7,851 nucleotides of DNA from Rubritepida sp. (lineage in GTDB: Bacteria > Pseudomonadota > Alphaproteobacteria > Acetobacterales > Acetobacteraceae). Position numbers and translations under genes: made by a program. The stretch covers positions 1-7,851 of the forward strand of contig JACMRO010000506.1 of assembly GCA_014376425.1 (NCBI GenBank). The letters are read 5' to 3'. This document shows, in pieces, positions 1 through 5,990 of the stretch. A model generated the notes under the pieces. That model worked only from the letters and a program-made list of their open reading frames with translations. It was not told where the DNA came from and searched no databases. Every line of letters starts with the position of its first letter. Within the stretch, counting starts at the first letter, position 1.

Positions 1-2
1 AC

Positions 3-209
3 GCGGCGGTGCGGCCACTGGGTGCCGCCGAACGCGACGCCCTTGCGGTGCTGTGCCAGGGCGCGGCACTGCGCTTTCTGCTGACGCGGCTATTCGACTG
101 GGTAAACACCCCGCCGGGCGCGATGGTGACGCGGAAGGACCCGGTGGAGTATCTGCGCAAGCTGCGCTTTTTCCTGAGCGCGGACAGCGCGGAGGCCGTG
201 GGTGGATAA
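3..209 (+). CDS. thrB: homoserine kinase, C-terminal fragment (5' end outside window)
   Basis: This is the last 68 residues of a gene that begins before the window. Homoserine kinase phosphorylates homoserine to O-phosphohomoserine in threonine synthesis, in the cytoplasm. The visible tail has the conserved end of the alphaproteobacterial, aminoglycoside-phosphotransferase-fold type of ThrB: a GAALRFLLTRLFDW helix, then TPPGAMVTRKDP and EYLRKLRFF. These resemble remembered family C-termini; no search was run. The frame is open from the window edge to a TAA at 207-209. The next gene, rnhA, starts at 202, so the two overlap by 8 bases. The thrB-rnhA order is common in alphaproteobacteria and points to a shared transcript with translational coupling. 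The catalytic residues lie upstream and cannot be inspected. Confidence 0.85.
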   Translation, partial: AAVRPLGAAERDALAVLCQGAALRFLLTRLFDWVNTPPGAMVTRKDPVEYLRKLRFFLSADSAEAVGG

Positions 210-660
210 GGTTGCGAAGGCGCCCAGGGACAGGGTCGAGGTCTGGACGGATGGCGGTTGCAAGCCCAACCCAGGGCCGGGCGGCTGGGCCGCGGTGCTG
301 CGCTTCGGCGCCGCCGAGCGCGAACTGACCGGCAGCGACACCGCCACCACCAACAACCGGATGGAGCTGACAGCGGCCATCATGGCACTGGAAGCACTGA
401 AGCGCTCCTGCGACGTTGTTGTGCACACCGATAGCGAATACGTCCGCAACGGCATGGACAAGTGGATCCGCGGCTGGGTGCGCAATAACTGGCGCAACGC
501 GGCAAAAGAGCCGGTGAAGAATTTTGAATTGTGGCAGCGATTGCTGGCAGCGGCGAAACCTCACGAGGTAGAGTGGAAGTGGGTGCGCGGCCACGCCGGC
601 GACGTGATGAACGAGCGGGCGGACGTACTAGCGACCCAGGCGCGCGAGGCGATAAGTTGA
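202..660 (+). CDS. rnhA: ribonuclease HI
   Basis: This 152-residue protein cleaves the RNA strand of RNA-DNA hybrids and removes primers and R-loops in the cytoplasm. It is a single RNase H domain of normal family length. The carboxylates that bind two metal ions are all visible: D17 in WTDGGCKPNPGPGGW, E55 in NNRMELTA, D77 in HTDSEYV and D141 in NERADVLA. The helper histidine H131 sits in VRGHAGD. The basic handle WIRGWVRNNWRNA (88-100) that grips the hybrid is also present. Translation starts at GTG 202, which has a GGAGG Shine-Dalgarno at 191-195, 6 bases upstream. The start lies inside the end of thrB (8-base overlap), so the genes are probably cotranscribed. The final codons and everything after the stop are much richer in A+T than the gene body. 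Confidence 0.96.
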   Translation: MDKVAKAPRDRVEVWTDGGCKPNPGPGGWAAVLRFGAAERELTGSDTATTNNRMELTAAIMALEALKRSCDVVVHTDSEYVRNGMDKWIRGWVRNNWRNAAKEPVKNFELWQRLLAAAKPHEVEWKWVRGHAGDVMNERADVLATQAREAIS

Positions 661-667
661 ATTGGAG

Positions 668-708
668 ATTTGAGAAAGCAGGTTTGAACTTTTGAAAGGA
701 TCTCAAAT
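668..708. promoter_or_regulatory. inverted repeat overlapping the start codon of the AT-rich gene
   Basis: ATTTGAGA at 668-675 is the exact reverse complement of TCTCAAAT at 701-708, with 25 bases between. The right arm covers the first two bases of the ATG at 707, and the Shine-Dalgarno-like GAAAGGA (694-700) lies just inside it. It could be an operator for autoregulation or an mRNA stem blocking the start. An 8-bp match in AT-rich DNA can also arise by chance, so function is only a possibility. Confidence 0.3.
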
Positions 709-1099
709 GCTGAGCGATTTTGATTCTGAGGATCCGGCATCTTCCAGGCGAAACCTCATTCTCGATCGGGTTGAAGAGTTAAATGAGGAGATTCAACTTG
801 CTCGGAGTGAATCTTTGTCTGCAGATGAGCTGAATCATCTCTATGCTCGGCTCGGGCGCATCATTCATAAAAATTGGGATCAATTAAGTCCAAGAGAGAT
901 TAATTTTCAATCAATTAATACAAATAACGAATCTCTCGATAGCGCCTTTATTAGGGGATTTTCTTCGGCTATCGCGCGCCTAAGTGTAAGCAATGATTTA
1001 GAGGACGATGAAATTTTGAAAATTTACCGACTAGACGAACTTAAGAAAGCAAATGTTGACGATAGGGATTTAGAAATCCTCAGAAAATATTTTAAATAG
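707..1099 (+). CDS. hypothetical acidic protein of unknown function
   Basis: I do not recognise this 130-residue protein. It is predicted to be soluble: no signal peptide, no membrane segment and no cysteine. It is acidic (about 27 Asp+Glu against 18 Arg+Lys). Two likely amphipathic helices are visible in the N-terminal half (about 18-34 and 39-55), and the C-terminus is charged and helical (about 100-130, ending RKYFK). ATG 707 was chosen because GAAAGGA at 694-700 is well placed, 6 bases upstream; an in-frame TTG at 692 would add five residues but has no such site. Codon use (AAT, TTA, GAT, ATT) is unlike the GC-rich neighbours, so lateral transfer is likely. It lies 46 bases after rnhA and converges on the ATP-grasp gene. 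Small acidic proteins of this kind can be immunity, antitoxin or anti-phage accessory proteins, but nothing here identifies one. Confidence 0.75.
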   Translation: MLSDFDSEDPASSRRNLILDRVEELNEEIQLARSESLSADELNHLYARLGRIIHKNWDQLSPREINFQSINTNNESLDSAFIRGFSSAIARLSVSNDLEDDEILKIYRLDELKKANVDDRDLEILRKYFK

Positions 1100-1138
1100 T
1101 AAAAATCCGATTTATAAGTTTTAATAATTAAATTATAG
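1100..1138. other. AT-rich convergent spacer with a palindrome
   Basis: This 39-bp gap separates the convergent stop codons of the AT-rich gene and the ATP-grasp gene. It is almost entirely A and T and includes a 13-bp palindrome, ATAATT-A-AATTAT, at 1124-1136. There is no GC-rich stem, so it does not look like a classical intrinsic terminator. Confidence 0.45.
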
Positions 1139-2260
1139 TTAATATGAGTTTGAGCTTGGCGACCGAATCTTGCCCTCCTTCCACCCCACATCCAGCGTCG
1201 CCACCTCGCCGAACGTCGCGCCGCGCCGCCCCGCCTCGCGGATGATCGGCCAGCTGGTCCCGATCATGCTCACGAAGGGCCAGGGGTCACGCCATTCCCA
1301 GCACGCATCCCGCAGCCCTGCCAGCCGCCGCAACCGTGCGAAGTAGCCACGCCGGCCCGGCCGCAATTCGGTCAGGCAGGAGTAGAATTGCTGCAGCTCG
1401 CGCTCCGGCCTGAATTGCGGCGGCCTGCCCTCCAGCACAGCCGGCGCGATGTCCGCCGTCGCGAAAAAATGCAGCCCCGAGGTCGTGCGCGGGTTGCACT
1501 CGATGGCCCATGGCCGCCCCGCGCCGTCGACGATGAAGTCGAAGCTGACGAAGCCCGTCCACCCCGTCCCGGCCACGAAGCGGGCAATCCATTCCTCGGC
1601 CGCCGGATGCGCGATCCGCTCGAAAGCGATCGCGACCGAGCCGGAAAATTGCGTGCCGCGGTAAAGCGCGTTGCCCACCACCCGGCCCTGCCGCGCAATG
1701 GCGCAGGAGCTGATGATGTCGCCGCGCAGGCGCGCCTGCAGCACGGTCGCCACCGTCTCGTCCGGCGGCGCGTCGCCCGCGGTGAAGAAACGCACGCCGC
1801 GGCCGGAGCAGGCATGCACGGGCTTGGTGATGAAGTCCGCGCGCGCCGCAAGTGCCGCGGCCTCCGGCGTGCCCAGCGCGTGGGTTTCCGGCACGTCCAG
1901 CCCAAGCTCCCCCGCCCACTCCACGAACCCAAGCTTGTGGTGCGCCCGCAGCACCGCGGCCGCCGGCCCGGTGAAGACCGGCACGCCGGGCAGATGCGCC
2001 ACATGCATCGTCTCCTCCGAAATCGGCACGACCAGCGAGACATCCTCCGCGATCACCACGCGCGCTAGGTCGGCCAGGTAGGCCGCGTGGCCGGCTGCCG
2101 GCGCGCTTACCCGGTGGCTGGCGGCGACCGAGCGGGAGGCGCCAACCAGCGTCCAGCCAAAGGGTTCCGCCACCACCACCCGCCAACCATTCGCGGCGAA
2201 GCTGCGCGCCACGTCCAGCCCCTTGGGTAGCCGGCCGAGCGTCAGCAGCACTGTCTTCAT
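1139..2260 (-). CDS. ATP-grasp domain protein (carboxylate-amine/thiol ligase-like)
   Basis: This 373-residue soluble protein has the ATP-grasp fold, whose members activate a carboxylate as an acyl phosphate and join it to an amine, thiol or other nucleophile. An N-terminal Rossmann-like part starts VLLTLGRLPKG and runs to VVVAEP (about 4-33). The ATP-grasp core follows: K146 in TKPVHACSGRGV (nucleotide-binding lysine and flexible loop) and the metal ligands E254 and N256 in AIECNPRTTSG. About 100 extra residues, rich in Arg and Trp, follow the core. ATG 2260 was chosen because the protein then opens with the expected beta strand; a longer frame to 2350 would only add a low-complexity Arg/Ala/Gly/Asp repeat. 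The start overlaps the P450 stop as ATGA (2257-2260), so translation is coupled. A GGAGG lies 18 bases upstream, too far to be a normal ribosome site. The substrate is unknown. The last few codons lie in the AT-rich island. Confidence 0.85.
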   Translation of the reverse strand: MKTVLLTLGRLPKGLDVARSFAANGWRVVVAEPFGWTLVGASRSVAASHRVSAPAAGHAAYLADLARVVIAEDVSLVVPISEETMHVAHLPGVPVFTGPAAAVLRAHHKLGFVEWAGELGLDVPETHALGTPEAAALAARADFITKPVHACSGRGVRFFTAGDAPPDETVATVLQARLRGDIISSCAIARQGRVVGNALYRGTQFSGSVAIAFERIAHPAAEEWIARFVAGTGWTGFVSFDFIVDGAGRPWAIECNPRTTSGLHFFATADIAPAVLEGRPPQFRPERELQQFYSCLTELRPGRRGYFARLRRLAGLRDACWEWRDPWPFVSMIGTSWPIIREAGRRGATFGEVATLDVGWKEGKIRSPSSNSY

Positions 2261-3672
2261 GCGCGCGTCACCGGCGCGCCTCCGGCAAGCGTCCCCGGCG
2301 CGCCTCCGGCAAGCGTCGCCCGCGCGCCTGCGGCGCGACTGACCGTGCACATCACCTGCCGCGTGGGCCGTGTCGTCATCCTGGCCGCCGGGCGTACCTT
2401 CTGCGGCTCGATCACCGAGAAATCGTAGCGCCGGAACAGCCGGGCAATCAGCAGCACCGCCTCGGTCGTCGCGAACGCCGCCCCCGCACAGACCCGCGGC
2501 CCCAACCCGAACGGGATGTAGGTGCCAGGCATGATCTCGCTCTCGCGCTCGAACCGATCAGGGTCGAAGGCGTGCGGGTTGCGCCAGAAGGCCTGGTGCC
2601 GGTGCAGCACCCAGGGGGCCACCATCACCATCGCGCCACGCTTCACCTTATGGGTGCCGATCGTCGTGGCCTCCAGCGCCACGCGCGGCAGAAAGGTGAT
2701 GGGCGGGTAGAGCCGCAGGGTCTCGCGGAACACGTTGCGGGTGAAGGTCAGCGCGCGGATGTGCTCGAAGCCGATTTCGCCGTCGCCCGCCACGGCGCTC
2801 ACCTCCGCGCGCAGCCGCGCCACCATCGCCGGCTGCGTCGCCAGGATGAAGAACACCCAGGTCAGCACGCTGGCGCTCGTCTCGTGCCCGGCGAGGAACA
2901 GTACGCCCAACTGGTCGATCAACTCCTCACGCGTAAAAGCCTGGCCGTCATCGCCGCGGGCCGCGACCACGGCGGCGGCGATGTCGTCAAACGCCGCGCC
3001 GGCCGCCAGATGCGTGTCCAGCAGGTCACCCAGATGGCGGCGGATGGTGGCGCAGGCATCCAGCACGCTGGCCTTCTGCGGCGCGCTTTTCCAGGCCGGG
3101 TCGAAGATCAGCCGGCGGATTTCGACCTGTGCCACGCTGCGCTCGAATTCCGAGAATGCGTCGAACACGTCGTGCGCCGCCTGCGTCGCCAGGCTGGTCG
3201 AGAAGACGGTACGGCAGATGATGTCGGCGGTCAGATGGCTCATCGCCAGGTCGAGCGAGAACGGGGCGTCGCCCGCCGCGTCCAGCGTGGCTTCCGCCGC
3301 CTCGGCACCCGCCACCATGTCGGGGAAGGCGCGGCTGACGCGCATCATCGTCAGCGACGGGTCGATCATCGCGCGCTGCCGCGCCCACGTCGCGCCCGAA
3401 CTCACAAAAATGCTGTCGCCGATCAGCGGCTGCAGCGCCTCCACCATCAAATCGGATTTCGGGAAGATCCCCTCCGGGTCGGCCAGCACCCGCCGCACCT
3501 GCGCCGGCTCGTTGACGATCAGGATGGAACGGCGCGACCAGCCCAGCCAGCCGATCCTCTGCCGGAAGGCGGCGGCCGGCAGCAGGCTCAGCAGGTCGCC
3601 ATCGCCCTGCATGGCAAGGCGGATCAGCGAGATGAGGGCGGCATAGGAGGTCGGTCTAGGCGGGCTGTACAT
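2257..3672 (-). CDS. cytochrome P450
   Basis: This 471-residue heme-thiolate monooxygenase inserts one oxygen atom from O2 into an organic substrate. The diagnostic motifs appear in order: C-helix WARQR (96-100), I-helix oxygen-binding AGHETS (261-266), K-helix ETLR (317-320), the FDPDRF block (369-374), and the heme loop FGLGPRVCAG (388-397) with C395 as iron ligand. No N-terminal membrane anchor is evident, so it is probably cytoplasmic. The family and substrate cannot be fixed by eye. No ferredoxin or reductase gene is in the window, so electrons must come from elsewhere. The last roughly 24 residues (about 447-471) are an Ala/Gly/Pro/Thr tandem repeat not expected in P450s. The ATG at 3672 has no clear Shine-Dalgarno. 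The gene diverges from the membrane-protein gene across 37 bp and overlaps the ATP-grasp gene by 4 bases. A role in modifying the product of the neighbouring desaturase is inference. Confidence 0.95.
   Translation of the reverse strand: MYSPPRPTSYAALISLIRLAMQGDGDLLSLLPAAAFRQRIGWLGWSRRSILIVNEPAQVRRVLADPEGIFPKSDLMVEALQPLIGDSIFVSSGATWARQRAMIDPSLTMMRVSRAFPDMVAGAEAAEATLDAAGDAPFSLDLAMSHLTADIICRTVFSTSLATQAAHDVFDAFSEFERSVAQVEIRRLIFDPAWKSAPQKASVLDACATIRRHLGDLLDTHLAAGAAFDDIAAAVVAARGDDGQAFTREELIDQLGVLFLAGHETSASVLTWVFFILATQPAMVARLRAEVSAVAGDGEIGFEHIRALTFTRNVFRETLRLYPPITFLPRVALEATTIGTHKVKRGAMVMVAPWVLHRHQAFWRNPHAFDPDRFERESEIMPGTYIPFGLGPRVCAGAAFATTEAVLLIARLFRRYDFSVIEPQKVRPAARMTTRPTRQVMCTVSRAAGARATLAGGAPGTLAGGAPVTRA
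2266..2337. repeat. three-copy 24-bp tandem repeat in the P450 3' end
   Basis: Units lie at 2266-2289, 2290-2313 and 2314-2337. The first two differ at a single base; the third is more diverged. The unit length is a multiple of three, so the P450 frame stays open and gains an 8-residue repeat of the type LAGGAP plus two residues. On the minus strand the first two units each contain a GGAGG (2279-2283 and 2303-2307), just before the ATP-grasp start. Both units also carry the palindrome GGCGCGCC. Confidence 0.85.
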
Positions 3673-3709
3673 CGCGCCGATTGCCGAACTTTACAGCCCG
3701 AACTGTCAA
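3661..3709. promoter_or_regulatory. divergent promoter/operator region with CTGT-ACAG inverted repeats
   Basis: Only 37 bp (3673-3709) separate the P450 start from the GTG of the plus-strand gene. CGGGCTGT at 3661-3668 and ACAGCCCG at 3693-3700 form a perfect 8-bp inverted repeat with a 24-base spacer. ACAG at 3693-3696 also pairs with CTGT at 3703-3706 in a tighter imperfect inverted repeat (3690-3709, arms TTtACAG and CTGTcAA). On the minus strand, 3709-3704 reads TTGACA, a perfect -35 hexamer, but no good -10 follows at 16-18 bases. The arrangement suggests one regulator controlling both directions. It does not fit the TGT-N12-ACA site of PpsR/CrtJ. Confidence 0.45.
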
Positions 3710-4447
3710 GTGGCAGTGTCCGCGCTGATGCTGCTGCTGTTCCACATTCTGGTGGCCATGCACATCGCGACCGGGACGACCGGCGCGGTGACCTTCTGGG
3801 TGCCCATACTCGGCCGCAAGGGCGGCGCGGAGCATCGCCGCTGGGGCCGCATCTTCACCTGGTGCATGCTGGCCACCGGCGGCCTGGCGATCGGGATGAG
3901 CATCCTCACCCTGATCGACCCGATGGGCACGCACCCGCATCTGGAAGGCATGTTCGACGCGGTGTTCATCCGCGCCATCTTCGGCTGGCTGATGCTGCAT
4001 ATGGGCGTGCTGACGGTGAACCTGGCCTGGTATGGCTGGCTGTGCGTGCGCAACCGGCGCGACCATGCGGCCAACCGCACGGCCCTGAACCTGGGGCTGC
4101 AGGCGGCCGTGATCGTCGCCGCGATCAACTGCGCGGCCCAGGGCGTGCTGGCCGGCCAGTATCTCATGGTCGGGCTGGCGGTGGTCGGGGTGGCGACCGG
4201 CGTCACCAACCTGGTCTTCATCCTGGGGCCGCGACCGGCACCGTTGGTCTGGCAGAAGGAGCATCTGAAGGGCTTCGTGGGCTGCGGTATCAGCGTCTAC
4301 ACGGCGTTCTTCGCCTTCGGCTCGGTGCGCATTCTGCCCGAGCTGGCCCTGCATCCGGTGATGTGGGCAATTCCGCTGACCACCGGCGTGTTGATGATCC
4401 TGTACCACTGGCGCCAGATTGGGCTGCTGCGCCGGCGCGCCGCTTGA
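3710..4447 (+). CDS. polytopic inner-membrane protein, DUF2306-like
   Basis: This protein of up to 245 residues has about seven hydrophobic segments (about 4-33, 49-69, 84-112, 128-148, 150-173, 189-208 and 217-234) joined by short Arg-rich loops, so it should sit in the inner membrane. The stretch from G25 to T50, containing GRKGGAEHRRWGRIFT, resembles the KG-x-x-HRR-x-GR signature of DUF2306 membrane proteins; this is a remembered resemblance, not a search result. Histidines 12, 18 and 97 fall within or near membrane segments and might bind heme or a metal. The start is uncertain: GTG 3710, GTG 3716 and ATG 3728 are all in frame, and none has a clear Shine-Dalgarno. The gene lies 10 bases before the desaturase gene, almost certainly in the same operon, and diverges from the P450. 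Its function is unknown. Transport, anchoring or electron supply for the pathway would all fit. Confidence 0.75.
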   Translation: MAVSALMLLLFHILVAMHIATGTTGAVTFWVPILGRKGGAEHRRWGRIFTWCMLATGGLAIGMSILTLIDPMGTHPHLEGMFDAVFIRAIFGWLMLHMGVLTVNLAWYGWLCVRNRRDHAANRTALNLGLQAAVIVAAINCAAQGVLAGQYLMVGLAVVGVATGVTNLVFILGPRPAPLVWQKEHLKGFVGCGISVYTAFFAFGSVRILPELALHPVMWAIPLTTGVLMILYHWRQIGLLRRRAA

Positions 4448-4457
4448 AGGTTCCCGC

Positions 4458-5900
4458 TTGAAGGTATTGGTCATCGGCGCCGGCGTGGGCGGGCTGGCGG
4501 CGGCCGCCGACCTCGCGCGCCGCGGCTGCGACGTGACCGTGCTGGAACGCGCGGCCAGCCATGGCGGCAAGATGCGGCACGTCCTGGGCATGGATGCCGG
4601 CCCCACCGTCTTCACCATGCGCTGGATTTTTTCCGGGTTGTTCGCCGATGCTGGGGAACGGCTGGAGGACCATCTGGCCATCCACGCGACCGATACACTG
4701 GCCCGGCACGCGTGGCGCGCCGGCGGCCGGCTCGACCTGTTCGCCGACATCGACCGCTCGGCCGACGCAATCGGCGACTTCGCCGGCGCCCGCGATGCAC
4801 AGGGCTACCGTGATTTCTGCGCCCGCGCCGGCGCCATCTACCGCACGCTGGAACACCCGTTCATCGCCGGCCAGCGCCCCTCGCCGCTTGAGCTGATGCG
4901 CCGTCCCGGCCCCCTGGCGCTGTGGCGGACCGCGCCGTTCCGCACCATGTGGTCGGCGCTGGCCGACCATTTCTCCGACCCCCGGCTGCGCCAGCTTTTC
5001 GGCCGCTACGCCACCTATGTCGGCTCCTCGCCCTGGTTCGCCCCGGCCACGCTGATGCTGGTGGCCCATGTCGAGCAGGAGGGGGTGTGGCTGGTGCAGG
5101 GCGGCATGCGCGCGGTGGCCGATGCGCTGCGCGGCCTGGCCGAACGCCAAGGCGCGACCTTCCGCTTCGATGCCGATGTGACGCGCATCATGACTGAAGG
5201 CGGCCGCGCCGCCGGCGTGGAACTGGCCAGCGGCGAGCAGATCACCGCCGACGCCGTGCTGTTCAACGGCGACGTGGCCGCGTTGCCGGGCCTGGGTTCC
5301 CCCGCGCCCGCGCCCGGCCAGCGCAGCCTGTCGGCCATCACCTGGTGCATCCGGGCGCCGACCAGCGGCTTCGACCTCGCGCATCACAACGTGTTCTTCG
5401 CCGAGGATTACGCCGATGAATTCCGCGCCATCTTCGACCGCGGTGAGATCACCGCAGCCCCCACCCTCTACCTCTGCGCCCAGGATCGTGGCCATGGCAG
5501 CCCGGCGCCCGGCACGCCCGAGCGGCTGCTGCTGCTGATCAACGCGCCTGCCAGCGGTGACACGATGAGCCTGGACCCCGCGGCGCACTGGCCGCGCGTC
5601 GAGGCGATGATGGCCGCCTGTGGCCTTGTGCTGGGGCAGGGCGAGCACGTCGCCACCAACCCGGCCGGTTTCCACGCGCTGTTCCCGGCCACCGGCGGCG
5701 CGCTCTACGGCCAGGCCAGCCATGGCGCGACCTCGACGCTGCGGCGGTCGGGCAGCGCTTCGCGGCTGCCGGGGCTGTATCTCGCGGGGGGGTCGGTGCA
5801 TCCAGGACCGGGGGTGCCGATGGCCGCGATGTCGGGCCGGCTGGCGGCGGCACGGCTGCTAGGCGATGCGCCGGTCCGCGGGATGCGGCGCGGCGGCTGA
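4458..5900 (+). CDS. crtD: CrtD-like FAD-dependent carotenoid desaturase (CrtI/phytoene desaturase family)
   Basis: This 480-residue protein belongs to the CrtI family of FAD-dependent desaturases, which act at the membrane. Family member CrtD introduces the 3,4 double bond into 1-hydroxycarotenoids. The N-terminus is a dinucleotide-binding fold: VLVIGAGVGGLAAAADLA (3-20), E30 at the end of the second strand, then GGK (36-38). GPTVFTMRWIF (48-58) matches what I recall as typical of CrtD rather than CrtI or CrtN. The C-terminal FAD motif GLYLAGGSVHPGPGVPMA is complete (about 439-456). Length is close to known CrtD (about 490-500). TTG 4458 was chosen because it places Lys-Val-Leu-Val-Ile at the N-terminus and has GAAGG at 4446-4450, 7 bases upstream; no ATG lies near. 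It follows the membrane-protein stop by 10 bp. crtC, crtF and phytoene synthase genes are absent from the window, so the substrate may not be a classic spirilloxanthin intermediate. The symbol marks family, not proven activity. Confidence 0.85.
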   Translation: MKVLVIGAGVGGLAAAADLARRGCDVTVLERAASHGGKMRHVLGMDAGPTVFTMRWIFSGLFADAGERLEDHLAIHATDTLARHAWRAGGRLDLFADIDRSADAIGDFAGARDAQGYRDFCARAGAIYRTLEHPFIAGQRPSPLELMRRPGPLALWRTAPFRTMWSALADHFSDPRLRQLFGRYATYVGSSPWFAPATLMLVAHVEQEGVWLVQGGMRAVADALRGLAERQGATFRFDADVTRIMTEGGRAAGVELASGEQITADAVLFNGDVAALPGLGSPAPAPGQRSLSAITWCIRAPTSGFDLAHHNVFFAEDYADEFRAIFDRGEITAAPTLYLCAQDRGHGSPAPGTPERLLLLINAPASGDTMSLDPAAHWPRVEAMMAACGLVLGQGEHVATNPAGFHALFPATGGALYGQASHGATSTLRRSGSASRLPGLYLAGGSVHPGPGVPMAAMSGRLAAARLLGDAPVRGMRRGG

Positions 5901-5970
5901 CCCTGCAGGGTCGCCAATGCGCGGTCGGCCGCGGCAGGGTGCAGGCGGCCATGGCCTGGCTGTTCAGGCC
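5899..5970. terminator. possible terminator structures between convergent genes
   Basis: The 90-bp gap between the desaturase stop and the YmdB-family stop holds a perfect 14-bp palindrome, GACCCTGCAGGGTC (5899-5912), which includes the last bases of the desaturase stop codon. It also holds a hairpin with GGCCTG (5953-5958), a 6-base loop and CAGGCC (5965-5970). Neither is followed by a T tract on either strand, so intrinsic termination is not convincing. Confidence 0.3.
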
Positions 5971-5990
5971 GGCGCCGCGTGGGCTCGGCC

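Larger units (their letters stand above)
655..1155. other. AT-rich island in GC-rich DNA
   Basis: From the last codons of rnhA to the last codons of the minus-strand ATP-grasp gene, base composition drops sharply, with long A/T runs especially at 895-1145. The flanks on both sides are strongly GC-rich. The stretch contains one gene (707-1099) and an AT-rich spacer. No integrase, IS ends, tRNA or target-site duplication is visible. It is probably laterally acquired DNA, or an orphan gene retained in a variable slot next to rnhA. The limits are approximate, judged by eye. Confidence 0.6.

Noticed and set aside
657..685. sigma-70 promoter for the AT-rich gene (TTGAAT at 657)
   Set aside because: No acceptable -10 hexamer lies 16-18 bases downstream; the gene may be read from the thrB-rnhA transcript.
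655..1155. insertion sequence or integrated mobile element
   Set aside because: There is no transposase, terminal inverted repeat pair or target duplication; only base composition suggests transfer.
1388..2068. 226-residue open frame on the + strand
   Set aside because: It is antisense to the ATP-grasp gene, whose motifs are intact; composition is typical of a GC-rich shadow frame.
2261..2350. 30-residue N-terminal extension of the ATP-grasp protein
   Set aside because: It is a read-through of the tandem repeat in another frame; the Rossmann strand begins at the ATG at 2260, which overlaps the P450 stop as ATGA.
3661..3720. PpsR/CrtJ binding site (TGT-N12-ACA)
   Set aside because: None of the TGT triplets here has ACA at the required distance, so the photosynthesis repressor site is not supported.
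2572..4461. 629-residue open frame on the + strand
   Set aside because: It is antisense to the P450 and out of frame with the membrane-protein gene, with Arg/His/Gly/Ala-rich sequence and no domain motif; it results from high GC content.
3656..4750. 364-residue open frame on the minus strand
   Set aside because: It is antisense to the membrane protein and desaturase start, rich in His/Gln/Arg, with no family resemblance.
4290..5801. 503-residue open frame on the minus strand
   Set aside because: It is antisense to the CrtD-like gene, low-complexity in Arg/Gly/Ala, with no recognisable fold; the plus strand carries clear FAD motifs.
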